This document shows positions 52,721-62,016 of a DNA stretch of 64,000 nt, piece after piece. The stretch comes from Cytobacillus solani (GTDB taxonomy: Bacteria > Bacillota > Bacilli > Bacillales > Cytobacillaceae), in NCBI RefSeq assembly GCF_001420595.1, contig NZ_LJIX01000006.1:1553361-1617360 (forward strand), given 5' to 3'. The notes beneath the pieces are model-generated. The model was not told the DNA's origin and did no database searches. It worked only from the letters and a program-made list of their open reading frames with translations. The position numbers were made by a program, and so were the translations under genes. Every line of letters begins with the position of its first letter. The stretch's first letter is position 1.

Positions 52721-54147
52721 TTCGCAGAATGTTGCGTAAGGAGCGAACTGACTACGGAAAAAGGATGCGAGGACAGTACGAATCGGGCGAATTTTGGGAT
52801 AGTCGTCACAACATGACGGTACATGCAATTAGACCTGACGAACTGTCGAATACATTGTCAACCGTGTTAAAAGACAATTTGCTAATCGAAATTCATGGCG
52901 TTAGTGAGCCGAAAGGGAGCGATAAATTGACGAATATACACGAAGTTTTCGAAGGTAATCCGTTCACATACGTATCCTTATTCAGCGGTATTGGCGGATT
53001 CGAGCAAGCACTAAACAAACTCGGTGGCACTTGCATGATGGCGTCCGAAATTGACAAGTACGCAAATCAAGCGTACGAGGTGCTCTACGGACATCCGACG
53101 GTAGGCGACGTGACAAAAGTCGAGGCCGCGGACGTCCCCGACCACGACTTACTTGTCGGTGGTTTTCCGTGCCAAGCGTTCTCAGTCGCCGGCAAGCGAT
53201 TGGGATTCGACGACACGCGCGGAACACTATTTTTCGAGATTGCGAGAATAGCATCGGAAAAGAAACCGAAGGCGCTACTGCTCGAAAACGTAAAAGGACT
53301 CGTTTAGCACGACAAAGGGCGTACGCTTGACTCAATCGTTCAAACGTTAAATGACATCGGCTACACGGTCGATTTCGAAGTATTAAATTCGAAGTATTTC
53401 GGAGTTCCGCAGAATCGAGAGCGAATATTTATCGTGGCAGTTCGCGTCGACTTAGTCGAACAAGAACCGTGGGTAATAGGCAAACGCACGGACGTTGTAG
53501 AGAAAGGTAAACAAAGAATTGGCTCTTTGGCGGGTGTCAAGACGTTTAACTTCGATTATCCTTCGCAAAATGAGGTTGCGACAAGGTTACGGGATATTCT
53601 CGAATCGGACGTAGATGAAAAGTTTTATTTATCGGAGGAAAAGACGGCGAAACTGGTGGCGCAGTTGGAAGAAAGAGGCTTAAAAGATACGGACGGAATC
53701 GACGTCGCGGGCAACCTTAAACCTCCCACATGTACTCGCATAGGTCAGCGTGACGATGTTTGGAGTGCTAACGGGGTAGCAAGGACGCTTAACGCTACCG
53801 ATTATAAACAACTCCGACCAATAGCGGAAGTCCGCCCCGTCCTTACGCCCGATCGTTTAGAAAAACGGTAAAATGGACGGAGATTTAAAGACGATGGAGA
53901 AGAAGCGTTCACGCTTACGGCGCAAGATAAACACGGCGTGGCTGTCGGCAAGCATCCACGTTACCGCATCCGCAAACTAACACCGTTAGAGTGTTTCCGC
54001 CTTCAAGGCTTTCCGGACGTGGCGCACCAAGCGTTAGTCGACGCAGGTATATCGAACTCGCAGCGATATAAAATGGCGGGCAACGCCGTCACTGTAAACG
54101 TAATAGACGCGATAGGCAGGCGTCTATTACCGTATTTAGCGAAATAG
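52717..54147 (+). pseudogene. DNA (cytosine-5) methyltransferase with two in-frame stops
   Basis: One reading frame of 477 codons covers a whole C5-methyltransferase: motif I LFSGIGGFEQAL (about 88), motif IV GGFPCQAFSVAGKRLG (about 147), LLLENVKGL (about 187), GVPQNRERIFIV, and motifs IX-X RKLTPLECFRLQGFP and GNAVTVNVIDAIG. TAG at 53305-53307 and TAA at 53869-53871 interrupt it without any frameshift. The first fragment ends before motif VIII. Inactivated unless stops are read through. Confidence 0.88.
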
Positions 54148-54165
54148 GCAATCGCTAAAACAACG

Positions 54166-54549
54166 TCAGTCTTTCGCCAACTCGAACGCATTCCAAAATA
54201 CCGCACCTTCATCGACGCGGCCTACATGTTCAAATCGCGCTGGCAAGTCGTCGGCACTCAACGCAAGCTTGTCCGCAACCATCTTGCCGGCTTTCACGCC
54301 GAGGTAGCCACGCTTGTCAGGGCGTACAGTTTTCGCGTTCGGTACTTTCGCAAGGTCCTGTTTCACCAGCCCGACACGTTTGTTCTCAACGTCAACGCTG
54401 ACGACAACGGGTGTAAATTGAGTAATCGCAAGGTCGCGTAGTGCCGACGCAGACACGCGCAGGCGGTAAAACTTATCGATTGTAAGGGAAGCGTCGCCAC
54501 GAGACGACAAATTTAACGGTTCAAAAGCCATCTTAACACGTCCATTCAC
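54166..54549 (-). CDS. Hypothetical phage protein
   Basis: About 121-127 residues on the minus strand. It has a beta-rich N-terminus (SSRGDASLTIDKFYRLRVSA), VSVDVENKRVGLVKQDL and a conserved-looking RPDKRGYLGVKAGKMV. The start is unclear (ATG 54531 or GTG 54549; no good ribosome site). It lies downstream of the ligase gene in a two-gene leftward unit. Confidence 0.6.
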   Translation of the reverse strand: MNGRVKMAFEPLNLSSRGDASLTIDKFYRLRVSASALRDLAITQFTPVVVSVDVENKRVGLVKQDLAKVPNAKTVRPDKRGYLGVKAGKMVADKLALSADDLPARFEHVGRVDEGAVFWNAFELAKD

Positions 54550-54608
54550 GTTTATTTAACGCTAGTATAACGCAAAAGAGCGCATAAACGCAATAAAAAA
54601 GCCGGCTA

Positions 54609-55433
54609 TCACAACCAGCCGACGAAACTCGGCAAGCGCAACAAACCAGCCTTTGTTAAATTACGATATTTGACGCGACATTTGATCGGCGAGATATACG
54701 CAAACTTGTCGTTTTCGCGGGTAACTTGCGCACGGTAAACCTTCGGCTTTTCCTTCGCTGGCACGCCGAGTTCCATGACGCCAAGGTAACGACCGTCCTC
54801 GTCAGCGAGCAGCCAGCCGAAGTCCTTTTTCGCGTAACCAATTACGTAAACGTCCGCAAATTGGTAGTTAATCACCTTGAGCCAGTCGTGCGACCGTTTG
54901 CCGACTTGGTAACGTGAATCCTTACGCTTTAAAACGATGCCTTCGAGAGCCTGCTCCTTGACTGCTTCGTAATAAGCCACGCCGTTGCCTTCGATAAATT
55001 GCGATTTTGCTAGTTGTGTAGAATCGGTCGGCACGAGGTCGGCGAGCATTTCCTTGCGCTCGAACAGCGGTCGGCTAGTCACGCGTTTACCTTCGAGTTG
55101 AATAACGTCAAACGCAACGAAAGTAACAGGCGTTTCCCCGGCTTGCTTAGCGCCAGCTTGAAAACGGCTCATGACCGCCTCGAAGTCCGGCTTGCCTGCG
55201 CTGTCACTTACGATTAACTCGCCGTCGAGCGTTGTGCTAGGCGGAAGGGCAAGCGAGTGCAATTCGGGAAACTTTGCGGTCAATTCGTTGTTATGGCGCG
55301 AGTACATGCGGACTTTGCCCGCAGAATCAACGGAATATATTAAACGGATGCCGTCGAGCTTCAATTCGGCAATATAATCCGAATCGTCGAACGGCTCGTC
55401 CGATTTGTGCAATAACATTGGCGAAACAAACAC
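54609..55433 (-). CDS. ATP-dependent DNA ligase
   Basis: 274 residues. The nucleotidyl-lysine motif KLDGIR (about residues 28-33, in ELKLDGIRLIY), DGELIV, FVAFDVIQL, EGIVLKRKDSRYQVGKRSHD and WLKV are present, followed by an OB-like tail. It seals nicks in phage DNA. Start GTG 55433 lies 8 bases after GAGG; TATAAT about 30 bases upstream suggests its own leftward promoter. Confidence 0.88.
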   Translation of the reverse strand: MFVSPMLLHKSDEPFDDSDYIAELKLDGIRLIYSVDSAGKVRMYSRHNNELTAKFPELHSLALPPSTTLDGELIVSDSAGKPDFEAVMSRFQAGAKQAGETPVTFVAFDVIQLEGKRVTSRPLFERKEMLADLVPTDSTQLAKSQFIEGNGVAYYEAVKEQALEGIVLKRKDSRYQVGKRSHDWLKVINYQFADVYVIGYAKKDFGWLLADEDGRYLGVMELGVPAKEKPKVYRAQVTRENDKFAYISPIKCRVKYRNLTKAGLLRLPSFVGWL

Positions 55434-55510
55434 GTAAATCACCTCGCTTTAATTATAACAATTTCGATAGATTAACGGATTAGGAGACTAATGGAAACGG
55501 AGGCGGACTA

Positions 55511-55918
55511 ATGGGCGCAATTAGCGAAAAGGAACGACGGCTCGAATCGAAATATCCCGCGCTAGACAATCCGGCGGGCGTCCGCATGCTCCTCGGCGAT
55601 TACCACGCGTTGAAAGAACGCCAGTATGCCGGCGACTATGACGCGGTCGTAATACTCGTCGACCTGGCAACGGCGATCGAGCGGGCTGGGCTTACGGATA
55701 GGCAGCGTGAGGCCCTGCGGTTGGTGTTCGAGGATGACTTATCGCAGGTAGATACAGCGGACATGCTTGGCGTGAGTAAGCAGACGGTCAATCGGTTGGT
55801 AAGCGTGGGACTGGCGAAAGTGGCGAGAGTGTTCGAGAGTTGGGCGAGGCAAGGCGAAGGTTACAGTTTAGACGTAAATGAGACGGAAGGGGAGCGACAG
55901 AATGACGAAATTCATTAA
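55511..55918 (+). CDS. Sigma-region-4-like HTH phage protein
   Basis: 135 residues. LTDRQREALRLVFEDDLSQV and DTADMLGVSKQTVNRLVSVG form a sigma region 4 / LuxR-like HTH. The N-terminal part is helical. It may act like the late regulators of Firmicute phages. GGAGG is upstream; its end overlaps the next gene by 17 bases. Confidence 0.65.
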   Translation: MGAISEKERRLESKYPALDNPAGVRMLLGDYHALKERQYAGDYDAVVILVDLATAIERAGLTDRQREALRLVFEDDLSQVDTADMLGVSKQTVNRLVSVGLAKVARVFESWARQGEGYSLDVNETEGERQNDEIH

Positions 55919-56684
55919 CGAAATATTGACGGGCGATAACGTGGAGATCTTACGTTTAATTGACGATAATTTCGTAGACTTGACGGTTACAAGTCCTCCA
56001 TATGACGATTTACGCGCATATAACGGGTACACATGGGATCCCGAACTTTTAGCAAATGAACTGTATCGTGTTACGAAAGACGGTGGCGTCGTTGTTTGGA
56101 TAGTCGGTGACAGGACAGTAAAAGGATCCGAGACGGGCAGCAGTTTTAAACAAGCATTAACTTTCATGGACACTGGTTTTCGTTTACACGATACGATGAT
56201 TTATATGAAAGATTCTATCAGTTTTCCGGAAACTACTCGATATTATCAGATATTTGAATACATGTTTATTTTCAGTAAGGGATCCCCGAAAACAGTTAAT
56301 TTAATATCCGACCGGAAAAACAAATGGGTCGGTCATCGGATTAGAGGACGGGAACGACAGGTAGATGGATCCTTGGCAGGTCGTCGGAAAGGGAATCCTG
56401 TAAAAGAGTTTGGTGTTAGGTATAACATATGGCAAGTCTCGACCGGGTACATGAAATCTTCGAAAGACGTAATTGCGTATGACCATCCTGCAATCTTTCC
56501 GGAATCATTAGCGGAAGATCATATATTAAGTTGGTCGGATCCCGGCGGTATTGTATTGGATCCGTTCGGGGGTTCCGGTACAACAGCGAAAATGGCGAAG
56601 ATAAACGGTCGTCAATTTATCCACACCGACATTAGCGAAGAATATAACGAAATTGCACGTAGACGATTGGAGGACATCGCATGA
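55902..56684 (+). CDS. DNA methyltransferase, beta class (N4-C or N6-A)
   Basis: 260 residues. The catalytic motif TSPPYDDL (about residues 28-35) comes first and the AdoMet motif DPFGGSGTTAKMAKINGRQF comes near the end, as in beta-class N4/N6 enzymes. No restriction partner is adjacent, so it is probably an orphan protecting phage DNA. Start ATG 55902 with GGAAGGGGAG upstream. Confidence 0.85.
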   Translation: MTKFINEILTGDNVEILRLIDDNFVDLTVTSPPYDDLRAYNGYTWDPELLANELYRVTKDGGVVVWIVGDRTVKGSETGSSFKQALTFMDTGFRLHDTMIYMKDSISFPETTRYYQIFEYMFIFSKGSPKTVNLISDRKNKWVGHRIRGRERQVDGSLAGRRKGNPVKEFGVRYNIWQVSTGYMKSSKDVIAYDHPAIFPESLAEDHILSWSDPGGIVLDPFGGSGTTAKMAKINGRQFIHTDISEEYNEIARRRLEDIA

Positions 56685-57193
56685 CATCAAACGAATTCAA
56701 CGCAAAAATAGACGAACTATGGTCGCAAACAAAAGCGGGCAACCTACCGCGCGAAGAAAGGTTCGTCGCAATCGAACGACTGACGGACAGATATATCACC
56801 GCAACAGGCAAACGACCGGATCCATCGCAGCTCGACCGATTGGCGACGCTGTGCTTGTACGAGGAAGTGACGGACGATAGACCTGACAAAATGACGTTAG
56901 AAGAATACCCGATTATGAGCGATGAGCAATACGCGAGAAGAACAGAGGGAAAGCACGTAAGGCGGCACGGTAAAGACGGTAAATTGTTACCGAATAAGAC
57001 AGAGATACCTTTAAATGCTGCGTTTGACTATGGTACGGACGGTAAGAATTATCGTACACCAAAAAGACGCCCACTTTCTACTGATGAGGCGTCGCGTGCA
57101 GACGCGAAACTAACGAGAAATAAAGAGAGACGACGTAAATACAATGAATTCATCAAGCCCGGAATAGTGGAGGTGTCTTATATTGGCGATTAG
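56681..57193 (+). CDS. Hypothetical phage protein
   Basis: 170 residues, hydrophilic. It starts MTSNEFNAKIDELWSQTKAG; the middle YITATGKRPDPSQLDRLATL resembles small phage proteins that follow methyltransferases, and the tail is basic (RNKERRRKYNEF). Function unknown. Overlaps the neighbours. Confidence 0.55.
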   Translation: MTSNEFNAKIDELWSQTKAGNLPREERFVAIERLTDRYITATGKRPDPSQLDRLATLCLYEEVTDDRPDKMTLEEYPIMSDEQYARRTEGKHVRRHGKDGKLLPNKTEIPLNAAFDYGTDGKNYRTPKRRPLSTDEASRADAKLTRNKERRRKYNEFIKPGIVEVSYIGD

Positions 57194-57734
57194 TATTACA
57201 CTACCTGACGATAAATTAACTTTTAATCGGGTCGAGTATAAACAAGTAAAGGACACACTTAAAATTAAGCCTTCGGGTGTATATTTTCTGTATGACGTGA
57301 ATGGAGAGTTGCTTTACGTAGGAAAAACTAATAACTTTCGCAGTCGGTTACTTAGTCATTTCCGTGGCAGAGACGTATCTAAACCGTTTTATAGATTAAT
57401 AGATTCTGTTAAAGTTTATTTTGTAGATGATAACTATGAGCGAGAACTATATGAAACTTACGCTATTAATACCTTTATTCCAACGTTCAACAAGTCGAAA
57501 ACTTATTACGACGATAAATCAGAAGAATTATTCGAAATTGAAGAACGGATTAGGGAGTTAGAGGAAGAAGCTTCGTCAATTCGTGAAGATATGTGCAGTG
57601 ACGGTATGATTGACGAGGATTTTGAAGATGATTTGCAATTAATAACAGGTATTTACTTCCTAAATGAAGAAAGGCTGCGCGCAATTGAAAGTGAAATAAA
57701 ATCACTTAAAAAGAGAAAGGCGCTTACTTTGTGA
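57183..57734 (+). CDS. GIY-YIG nuclease-domain protein
   Basis: 183 residues. GVYFLYDVNGELLYVGKTNN (about 33-52) is a GIY-YIG core with the following Arg (FRSRL) and Glu (YERELYE). The C-terminal half is a coiled coil. It could be a homing or repair nuclease. TTG start overlaps the previous gene. Codon texture is more AT-rich than its neighbours, suggesting separate acquisition. Confidence 0.78.
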   Translation: MAISITLPDDKLTFNRVEYKQVKDTLKIKPSGVYFLYDVNGELLYVGKTNNFRSRLLSHFRGRDVSKPFYRLIDSVKVYFVDDNYERELYETYAINTFIPTFNKSKTYYDDKSEELFEIEERIRELEEEASSIREDMCSDGMIDEDFEDDLQLITGIYFLNEERLRAIESEIKSLKKRKALTL

Positions 57735-57783
57735 TGATTAGTTATCTTATTAGATGATAATTCCGGATTTTGGTTACTTTTAT

Positions 57784-57807
57784 GCTCGCCATATCGGCGG
57801 GCTTTTT
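57784..57807 (+). terminator. Intrinsic terminator
   Basis: GCTCGCC/GGCGGGC hairpin followed by TTTTT, ending the series that closes with the GIY-YIG gene. Confidence 0.8.
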
Positions 57808-57884
57808 ATTTTGTCCTAATAGCGTGACTAGGACGTTAAATATAAACGGCACGCAAATTACTCACCGAAAAGGAGACGATGTAA

Positions 57885-58181
57885 ATGGCGGACAATCAGT
57901 CACGCGAATTATCAATCGCAGTAAAGGTAGACGTATCCGAAGCACTCACGGGCTTAAAGGCGATCCAGCGCGAGGCAAAGAAAGCTACGCAAGCATTACG
58001 GGAGCTAGAGGCGGCACATTCTACTAAATCGCTACATGAAGCGTTGGTGCAACGAGAGGGTGTCGAAGAGTATTTCGTTAATGCGCACGGCGGTTCTGCA
58101 AAAATCAGCATTGATAACGGTGCAGAAGGAAGCAATTTTACGGTCGAAGGTCCGGCTAGAATCGTGGTGAATCGCGATTGA
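57885..58181 (+). CDS. Hypothetical phage protein, 98 residues
   Basis: It starts MADNQSRELSIAVKVDVSEA and has a helix with LKAIQREAKKATQALREL, then a beta tail. The beginning resembles phage tail-tape or Rep-associated proteins only weakly. Overlaps the Rep gene start (ATTGAG). Unrecognised. Confidence 0.55.
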   Translation: MADNQSRELSIAVKVDVSEALTGLKAIQREAKKATQALRELEAAHSTKSLHEALVQREGVEEYFVNAHGGSAKISIDNGAEGSNFTVEGPARIVVNRD

Positions 58182-58975
58182 GTAAGTGGAGCGTGGTTCA
58201 CAAGGAAACAGGCGAGATACGCGACTTTGCGGAGTTCCAAGCCGCACGCCAACGTCAAGCCGACGGTTACAGACAACGTCAAGAAGGTCGCAAGCACGAC
58301 TTTACCTTTACGGACATGGACAATATTCACGAGATCATCGGAAAAATAGACGATAAGCATTGCGGGTACTTGCTATACTTGCAGTGCTTTATTTCGTTTG
58401 ATGGCGTCCTGGTTAACGCCGACAACGAGAAAACGGCGATGACCAAGGCGGACATTCAACGAGTAGTTGGCCTCAAGAAAACGGCCTTCTACGCGTTTCT
58501 ATCGAGCATGCTTGCTAACGATATCATTCGCGAAAATGAGGACGGCAAGTACAGCGTCAATCCGGCGTATCACTTCAAAGGCACGATCAACAATCCGAAC
58601 GTGATTCGCTCATTTACGACAAAGGTGCGCGAGTTATATACGGGGCGCAACGCCAACAAACTCGGCTTTATTTACAAGCTGCTACCGTACGTTCACCAGG
58701 AAACGAACACGATTTGCGCCAACCCTTACGTAAAGGACGTCGAGCATATCGCGCAACTGTCGAAAGGGGAAATCACAGCCTTAACGGGCGTCAGCGAAAA
58801 GACCGTGTATTCGTACCTACGCAACATGAAGCTAGGCGACGAGTTTGTGTTCGCGGAGATACGACGCGGGAACGAGCGTTATTACAAGTTGAATCCGTTC
58901 ATCTTTTATCGCAAAAACGGACGACCTGACGCCACGTTGCGCGAGATGTTCCGGCTTGGATTTAGCGGTAAATAG
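58178..58975 (+). CDS. RepL-like plasmid-type replication initiator
   Basis: 265 residues. Two winged-helix regions are seen: MTKADIQRVVGLKKTAFYAF (about 88-107) and EITALTGVSEKTVYSYLRNM (about 198-217). The layout matches Firmicute RepL/replication-initiator proteins of rolling-circle or theta plasmids and some phages. The repeats just downstream (58962-59044) look like its binding sites. The TTG start overlaps the previous stop. Confidence 0.65.
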   Translation: MSKWSVVHKETGEIRDFAEFQAARQRQADGYRQRQEGRKHDFTFTDMDNIHEIIGKIDDKHCGYLLYLQCFISFDGVLVNADNEKTAMTKADIQRVVGLKKTAFYAFLSSMLANDIIRENEDGKYSVNPAYHFKGTINNPNVIRSFTTKVRELYTGRNANKLGFIYKLLPYVHQETNTICANPYVKDVEHIAQLSKGEITALTGVSEKTVYSYLRNMKLGDEFVFAEIRRGNERYYKLNPFIFYRKNGRPDATLREMFRLGFSGK

Positions 58976-59044
58976 TCGGTCAGCCAAAAGCTATCGGTAA
59001 ATTTGCGGACAAAATCGGGGGTCTATCGGTAAATTCGCGGACAA
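58962..59044. repeat. Iteron-like direct repeats (candidate replication origin)
   Basis: CTATCGGTAAATTTGCGGAC at 58991 and CTATCGGTAAATTCGCGGAC at 59023 (22-base units) differ by one base, and a degenerate third copy TTAGCGGTAAATAGTCGGTC lies at 58962. Spacing is about 30 bases, close to three helical turns. They directly follow the Rep gene. The rest of 59,045-59,294 contains no gene. Confidence 0.65.
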
Positions 59045-59294
59045 CTTTCGAAACGCTGTACGATTAGAGCCGCAAGGGATTCAGCCGTTTTAAGGGGCAG
59101 AAATGGCGATATTATATCTTAATCTTTAGTAGCGTTAAAACCTTGCGCCTTCGCCTAACGGCTTGCCGCCACGATTCTTTATTTAAATACATTATCGCGA
59201 AAAGTAATAATAGTAGCAGACGGTCGAGCGTAAGCGAGGCCGGCCTGCAGCGGTTTTAATCTTTTATCTAAACGGAAAGGAGTGCGTTAATCGA

Positions 59295-59468
59295 ATGTAT
59301 TACGTTGTTTTACCGAGGTCAATTTTCGTAGGAAGTACGGGTTATGGCGTATGGGATGCCGTAGTAGACGATAGCGGCGATCTAATGTCGTTTGCAACGA
59401 TAGAGGACGGAAGGAAGTACGGAGAGGCAACCGGTAAGCACTACTTCGTGTTTTCGATTGTTGGTTAA
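59295..59468 (+). CDS. Small phage protein, 57 residues
   Basis: AAGGAG lies 12 bases before ATG 59295. The product MYYVVLPRSIFVGSTGYGVW has a short beta-rich fold. Unrecognised. Confidence 0.5.
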   Translation: MYYVVLPRSIFVGSTGYGVWDAVVDDSGDLMSFATIEDGRKYGEATGKHYFVFSIVG

Positions 59469-59556
59469 CCGTTAGACATTACGCTAACCATTTCGCGGCT
59501 TATATTAATAAGAAGGAACGCGGTAAATGGCGGAGGGGCTGCGGTAAACATGCGTA

Positions 59557-59820
59557 ATGCAAGTCGGTGATATCATCCGCGCGGAGCTGCCAGGACAGAA
59601 GCCCTTCGAAAACTCACGGGGTCAGCGAGTTGTGCCTGTTTCGCAAACAATTCCGATGATTTATCGCCAATTTTATGCGTATTTATATACACGCAAAACG
59701 CCAACGTTTATTCGTAGATTGCGGGAAATAACGATCTACCAAACGGTGGGACACCGCATGGATAGCGGAGTGTATAGGATAGTGCATAAACGGGTAAATC
59801 GCGAAATTGACAAACGTTGA
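59557..59820 (+). CDS. Hypothetical basic phage protein, 87 residues
   Basis: MQVGDIIRAELPGQKPFENS then FYAYLYTRKTPTFIRRLREI, with a basic C-terminus. The ribosome site is poor. Unrecognised. The following 59,821-60,063 contains AT-rich DNA with no gene. Confidence 0.45.
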   Translation: MQVGDIIRAELPGQKPFENSRGQRVVPVSQTIPMIYRQFYAYLYTRKTPTFIRRLREITIYQTVGHRMDSGVYRIVHKRVNREIDKR

Positions 59821-60079
59821 TATGACGCGGTTTATGCATCGTATGAATTCCCTATAACCACGATTATGTCAACTAGGTATGCATATACAATACAGCGTTA
59901 TGCGAACGTTTATACAACGAAATGTATAAAGATAATTGTCGTCGTTGTTTGAATTGTTCATACAATTGAAATAATTTAAACCCCCAAACAGCCGTTCGTA
60001 TTTCAAGAAAATAGACGGTTGAAATTTGCGCAATATTTTTCGAACTCGGGGCGTCAATTTAACGGAGGTGTTTAGCGGA

Positions 60080-60190
60080 ATGCAGAAACGTATACCTTAC
60101 GACGGTAAAATCGAAAATCTTCGCAAAGGTGAAGTCATATTAACGAAAGAGCAAGCGGTAAAACTATCGCAATCAAGCCCGAAAGCCTGA
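60080..60190 (+). CDS. Small phage protein, 36 residues
   Basis: GGAGGTG lies 9 bases upstream of ATG 60080. MQKRIPYDGKIENLRKGEVI ends in a short helix. It precedes a terminator. Unrecognised, but similar short genes often stand ahead of terminase genes. Confidence 0.5.
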   Translation: MQKRIPYDGKIENLRKGEVILTKEQAVKLSQSSPKA

Positions 60191-60213
60191 CGGATGCCTA
60201 GCGTCGGGCTTTT
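60183..60213 (+). terminator. Intrinsic terminator before the late genes
   Basis: AGCCTGACG pairs with CGTCGGGCT and is followed by TTTT. It separates early from packaging genes. Confidence 0.7.
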
Positions 60214-60244
60214 CGGATACATAAAAGGAAAGGAGGAACGCTAA

Positions 60245-61999
60245 TTGGCGCATATTAACGGAGAATGGCTCGATCGTGACCAACGCCAAGCACGCATTAA
60301 CATATTATCAGCGCGGCTATCGAAGCTTGCTGCGGTCATAAAAGCCGGCAAAGCAAGCGACTACCACATAGATACTTTTCGCAAGGACAAGGCGGAGCTT
60401 GCTAAGTTAAAACGCGTCCACCGAGCGGAAGTTGATGTGGCGTACTTTACTTACGAATACCTGTCCGACCTTCACAACGCGACCAACGACGATAATGTTA
60501 TTCGCCACGGGGAAAACGGTAAGTTACACGATGACATTGGCGCAATAGCCTCAATTCATCGCGAGTTTTTCGACCTGTGCGACCATGTTAACGTAAATGA
60601 ACGAAACGCGCGTCTTGCCATCGCAGCAGCACGTGGACACTCAAAGTCCGGCATGTTTTCGAACGCATTTCCGTTGCACCAAGTAGCGTTCCGCAAACGT
60701 AAATACATTCTTATTATTTCCGAAACGGACTCGTTATCGAAAAAGCTAGTCGGCTGGATAAACAAGCAGCTAAAATTTAACCGCAAGTTTATCGAGGACT
60801 TTGGCGTCCTCATGCACGAATCGTCGAGTCGTAACGAGAAAGACAACGAAGAGGCGTTTATAACGTTATCAGGCACGCTCATTGAAGCGTCATCTTCCGG
60901 CAAGCAGTTGCGGGGTAAAAGACACGGAGCATACAGACCTGACCTCGTAATCGTTGACGACCCTTCTTCGCAAAATAACGAAGGTACGAAGGAAGCGCGC
61001 GAAAAGTTGATTCACTGGTTTAACTCGGTCGTTGTGCCGATCGGTTCGGCGTCTACCGCAATCGTACTCGTCGGAACAATGGTTAGCGCGACCGGGCTAC
61101 TGAATCACGTGTTAAAACGAAAGGACTTCAAGTCGTCGTTTCATGGCGCGGTGGTCAGCGAACCGTCAAACCCGAAACTTTGGGAGCAGTATTGCGAAGT
61201 GTATGCACGTGCGGAATCGATTGAGGAAGCAAACGAGTTTTATGAAGCGAACAAAGAAGCGTTAGAAAGCGGAATTGTACTCGCATGGCCTTGGCGTTGG
61301 TCTTATCGCGCGCTAATGCACGAGAAAGTCAACATGGGTACTCGCGCATATAATTCGGAATACCGAAATCTAGCGTTTAGTGAGGACGAGCAATTTTTCT
61401 TACCGGATACATACGCGAAGTATCACTATTACTACGAAAATGAAAGAGCGTATGTTGTCTACGAAGATTTAAAGATTCCAGTTAGCGATCTCTTTATTGT
61501 TGGCGCATGGGACATCGCGATGGGCAAGAATAAGCGATCGGATTATAACGCAGTAATTACTGTCGGTAAGCATCAGCCTACCGGCTTAATTTTCGTTCTT
61601 GATGAATACGCGTCGAAAGAGCCTGCACATGTTTTCATTGAGTTAATACTCGCGAAAATACGTCAGTTTAAGCATCGAGCGTTTAACGTAGAGACAATCA
61701 ACGCCTATCATGAGTTTTATCGCCAATTACAAGAGGCAGCGCGAACAGCAGGCTTGTACACATGCCGGATTAACGATATTAGACGGCAGGGGTCGAGCAA
61801 AGAGTCGCGTATTGAATCGTTGGAGCCAATGCTGCACAACAAAACGTTAGTGCTAAACGAAAGGCATACGATTCTAATCGATCAAATGTCGCAATACCCA
61901 TTCGCAGACCATGACGATTCTTTAGACGCCTTACAAATGGCGGTTGATAGTGTTTTTAAACCGAAAGCACGAATAGCAACGAAACCAACTTATTTATAG
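60245..61999 (+). CDS. Phage terminase large subunit
   Basis: 584 residues. The N-terminal ATPase has the Walker A-like AAARGHSKSG (about 132-141) and Walker B DLVIVDDPSS (about 234-243). The C-terminal nuclease has VGAWDIAMGKNKRSDYNA and DHDDSLDALQMAVD with its acidic residues. It translocates and cuts phage DNA into the capsid. TTG 60245 has AAAGGAGG 6 bases upstream. Confidence 0.9.
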   Translation: MAHINGEWLDRDQRQARINILSARLSKLAAVIKAGKASDYHIDTFRKDKAELAKLKRVHRAEVDVAYFTYEYLSDLHNATNDDNVIRHGENGKLHDDIGAIASIHREFFDLCDHVNVNERNARLAIAAARGHSKSGMFSNAFPLHQVAFRKRKYILIISETDSLSKKLVGWINKQLKFNRKFIEDFGVLMHESSSRNEKDNEEAFITLSGTLIEASSSGKQLRGKRHGAYRPDLVIVDDPSSQNNEGTKEAREKLIHWFNSVVVPIGSASTAIVLVGTMVSATGLLNHVLKRKDFKSSFHGAVVSEPSNPKLWEQYCEVYARAESIEEANEFYEANKEALESGIVLAWPWRWSYRALMHEKVNMGTRAYNSEYRNLAFSEDEQFFLPDTYAKYHYYYENERAYVVYEDLKIPVSDLFIVGAWDIAMGKNKRSDYNAVITVGKHQPTGLIFVLDEYASKEPAHVFIELILAKIRQFKHRAFNVETINAYHEFYRQLQEAARTAGLYTCRINDIRRQGSSKESRIESLEPMLHNKTLVLNERHTILIDQMSQYPFADHDDSLDALQMAVDSVFKPKARIATKPTYL

Positions 62000-62016
62000 C
62001 GAAAGGAGGCGCAACA

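Noticed and set aside
52717-54147. Phage-wide stop-codon reassignment suggested by the methyltransferase stops
   Set aside because: Both TAG and TAA occur there, while neighbouring genes use TAG, TAA and TGA as normal ends.
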